Part shown: positions 63,101 through 64,000 of the stretch, piece by piece
Layout of the letters: every line of letters begins with the position of its first letter
Numbering within the stretch: position 1 is the first letter of the stretch
Source of the DNA: Nomia melanderi
Lineage: Eukaryota; Arthropoda; Insecta; Hymenoptera; Halictidae
NCBI RefSeq assembly: GCF_051020985.1
Contig: NC_135008.1
Location: 5,704,001 to 5,768,000 of the forward strand
Reading direction: 5' to 3'
Length of the DNA: 64,000 bases
Notes under the pieces: model-generated
Told to the model about the DNA's origin: nothing
What the model saw: the letters and a program-made list of their open reading frames with translations, nothing else
Databases searched by the model: none
Program-made: the position numbers and the translations under genes

Positions 63101-63676
63101 ATATTTCAGCGCACAGTACTGTTCGAATTAATGTTCATTGTCTATCGGCGAAGTGAAGCTTCACGTACCTAAAGTAGACACCCGGTTGTCTTTGGTCTAT
63201 ATCGTCCCGCCTTATTTCACCTATTCGGCATTTGCTGAAGAATATTCCTATGAAACTAGGATCATTCTTCTTCGGCCAATCTTTCACGGGGAATACCAGG
63301 GGGTAAGTGTAGTGCACGGGAGGATCGCTGAACTCTAGGAAACCATTCATAGACACCTAGAACGTGAAACAATTCTTTATTGTCTCTTGCCTCTAAGATC
63401 GGTATAGACTATAGAAAATTCAGTTTGATCGTACTCTGGTGTAATTGAATCTGAACCCGAAGAAGGGCAGTTGGAAGTTGAAGTTCTTGTGTGTCTGAGG
63501 TGTTGACGATTGAATTTCTTTTTGGTAATCGCCCTCATTGTTATCGCCGCCTTTGTCGAAGTACCAGTACATGAACTTCGAACGGATTTGGTTTAGTCGC
63601 GCATCAGTTATGTGGTAATCGATAACTGAATCTGACGAGCGGGGCGCGTACCTGTCCGCTTCCGGTGAATCCGAAT
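56802..63676 (-). CDS. mesh: Mesh, septate-junction NIDO-AMOP-vWD-sushi membrane protein (5' end off window)
   Basis: Shared exons on the minus strand: 63676-63435, 63356-63169, 63095-62780, 62579-62411, 62329-62069, 62010-61820, 61734-61589, 61510-61229, 61163-60694, 60594-60320, 60192-59918, 59835-59681 and 59593-59411. One of two 3' ends follows: 58888-58425, or 57139-56989 plus 56892-56802. All phases match. Visible protein is about 1,204 or 1,130 aa. Domains in order are NIDO (about 63.4-62.4 kb), an IPT/TIG-like domain (GGTIVNITGPCF), a spacer, AMOP (CPCTLKHAL to CCYDKYGF), vWD (GDPHIVTFDNLEYTFNGKGEF), a Cys-rich linker, sushi, and a transmembrane helix. This is the Mesh/SUSD2 order. 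Drosophila Mesh builds smooth septate junctions in midgut and Malpighian tubules with Ssk and Tsp2A. The first visible exon has a weak acceptor. The signal peptide exon is not in the window. Confidence 0.95.
57242..57480. mobile_element. piggyBac-like miniature inverted-repeat element (MITE)
   Basis: The left end is TTAA followed by CCCTTTGCACTCG (57242-57254). The right end, 57468-57480, is its near-perfect inverse (one mismatch in 13). The interior is AT-rich with no coding content. The TTAA flank and CCC-type end fit a piggyBac-derived MITE. The right-hand TTAA is not intact (CTAT follows). It lies between the two alternative mesh 3' ends. Confidence 0.7.
58425..58888 (-). CDS. mesh: Mesh alternative terminal exon B: transmembrane helix and long tail
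   Basis: The acceptor is AAATATAG ending at 58889. The exon completes the split Arg codon and continues QVEYAQRTAWTTIGIV, a transmembrane helix ending AGAFFCV, a basic RRG, then a Ser/Thr-rich tail with a KPFDRAISPVSDT segment. It ends KESDV and a stop. The exon encodes 153 aa after the Arg. ESDV fits a class I PDZ ligand. A poly(A) signal on this strand at 57658-57663 could end this transcript. Confidence 0.93.
59411..59593 (-). CDS. mesh: Mesh sushi (CCP) domain exon
   Basis: This single exon encodes one sushi module: VVSCGVLETP, TFECNQDFILVGD, RRVCMPDGRWD and ECL. Four cysteines and the GxW near the end are present. It ends in phase 1 with donor C|GTAAGT. That one base is completed by GT at the start of either alternative terminal exon, making Arg both ways. 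Confidence 0.95.
59681..60594 (-). CDS. mesh: Mesh vWD domain body and cysteine-rich linker
   Basis: Exons 60594-60320, 60192-59918 and 59835-59681 carry the rest of the vWD domain, including NKTKGLFGKWNND, the position of the usual GLCG motif of vWD. Here the Cys is replaced by Phe. The linker that follows has DLCGDTYQCQYDYAMS and ends INEDEP, in phase 1 to the sushi exon. Confidence 0.93.
60694..61510 (-). CDS. mesh: Mesh AMOP domain and start of vWD domain
   Basis: Exons 61510-61229 and 61163-60694 join in phase 2. The first supplies CPCTLKHALTDKGRF and the second QQCCYDKYGFLML, forming the cysteine-rich AMOP domain. The second then opens a type D von Willebrand domain at GDPHIVTFDNLEYTF. 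AMOP directly before vWD is the signature order of Mesh, SUSD2 and MUC4. Confidence 0.95.
62069..62329 (-). CDS. mesh: Mesh IPT/TIG-like exon
   Basis: This exon enters in phase 1 and encodes FAPESGNMLGGTIVNITG, then CF and a conserved C-x-F before VMVIGTVVD. It ends with WKGKYFI. The pattern of a GG-T-x-V-x-I-x-G strand followed by paired cysteines resembles IPT/TIG immunoglobulin-like folds found in Mesh and SUSD2 relatives. Confidence 0.85.
62411..63095 (-). CDS. mesh: Mesh exons completing the NIDO domain
   Basis: Exon 63095-62780 encodes HAVIVTWKNMSF, FQMVLATDEVTTYAIFNY and GEGGVPAF. Exon 62579-62411 continues VGFNAGNGT and ends CNKDI. NIDO domains characteristically carry TW-(K/E)-N, FQ-x-x-L-x-(T/S)-(D/N), and VGFNAG near the end. 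The join GVPAF to VGFNAG is in phase 0. Confidence 0.93.
63169..63676 (-). CDS. mesh: Mesh exons entering the NIDO domain
   Basis: Exon 63676-63435 encodes a region with WYFDKGGDNNEGD and ends FFGFRFNYTR; its donor is GTACGA. Exon 63356-63169 continues with VSMNGFLEFSDPP and a Lys-rich KDWPKKNDPSFIG stretch, typical of a NIDO start, and ends in phase 2. The 5' limit of the first exon (AG at 63677-63678) is uncertain, because its pyrimidine tract is poor. Confidence 0.85.
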
Positions 63677-64000
63677 CTATGGTGATTTGATGCGTTATGT
63701 GAATTTAGATTTTCAAGTTAAACATTACGTAAATACACGCGTAGAGAATACATAGGAGAACGTTTATGACTCATCTCAATATGGATATCGACTATCGTAT
63801 AACATTCCAAGGCAACAATTCAAATATTCATAGAACACGGTAAACATCGAAGATATAAGTATCATGTTTCCCGTAATTTTATAGTCGAGAGCGTATGTTC
63901 ATAAAAATAAAGCAGTAATGATGAACAGCGTGATTTATCATTAGGAAAGTAGTGACGATGGATATCCAATGATTCATCTGCGATTCACATACGAGTGAGT
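63677..64000. other. Probable mesh upstream intron, right edge
   Basis: AT-rich DNA with no clear exon. The mesh N-terminal exons, including the signal peptide, must lie beyond the right edge. Confidence 0.6.

Noticed and set aside
1..64000. CRISPR arrays, rRNA, tRNA, bacterial operons or known microRNAs
   Set aside because: No spaced direct repeats, no rRNA blocks and no tRNA cloverleaf with both boxes were found. None of the common insect microRNA sequences I know was seen by eye.

Overview
The window is a stretch of animal nuclear genome, almost certainly from an insect. It has three intron-rich protein genes with canonical GT-AG introns, long gene-free spacers, short tandem repeats and small inverted-repeat elements. 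There are no operons and no bacterial or viral signatures. An arthropod Kekkon-type LRR-Ig receptor next to a full mesh gene identifies an insect. The CpG-rich, undepleted spacers and the presence of a LARGE glycosyltransferase, which as far as I know Drosophila lacks, make a hymenopteran such as a bee, wasp or ant the most likely source. That taxon call is inference.

Layout. Positions 1-37,700 contain no coding region I can defend. They hold microsatellites, hairpins and two small TTAA-flanked inverted-repeat elements (about 10.4 and 17.6 kb), and probably the 5' non-coding exons, introns and regulatory DNA of the gene that follows. A complete Kekkon-family gene occupies 37,767-43,734 on the plus strand (three coding exons, 750 aa). 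A spacer of about 7 kb follows. A complete 10-exon LARGE gene (716 aa) occupies 50,928-54,678 on the minus strand. From 56,802 to the right edge, also on the minus strand, runs the mesh gene; its extreme 5' end lies outside the window.

How the genes relate. All three products belong to the cell surface or secretory pathway. Kekkon proteins are membrane modulators of receptor signalling. LARGE is a Golgi enzyme that extends xylose-glucuronate repeats on dystroglycan. Mesh is a core protein of smooth septate junctions in the gut. Nothing shows that they act in one pathway.

The most notable observation is at the 3' end of mesh. Two alternative terminal exon sets, 58,888-58,425 and 57,139-56,989 plus 56,892-56,802, begin in the same phase with related sequence. 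Each encodes its own transmembrane helix and its own cytoplasmic tail. One tail ends in a PDZ-ligand motif and the other is a charged, probably helical tail. A piggyBac-like miniature element lies between them, and a degenerate relative of that element lies 40 kb away in the left arm.
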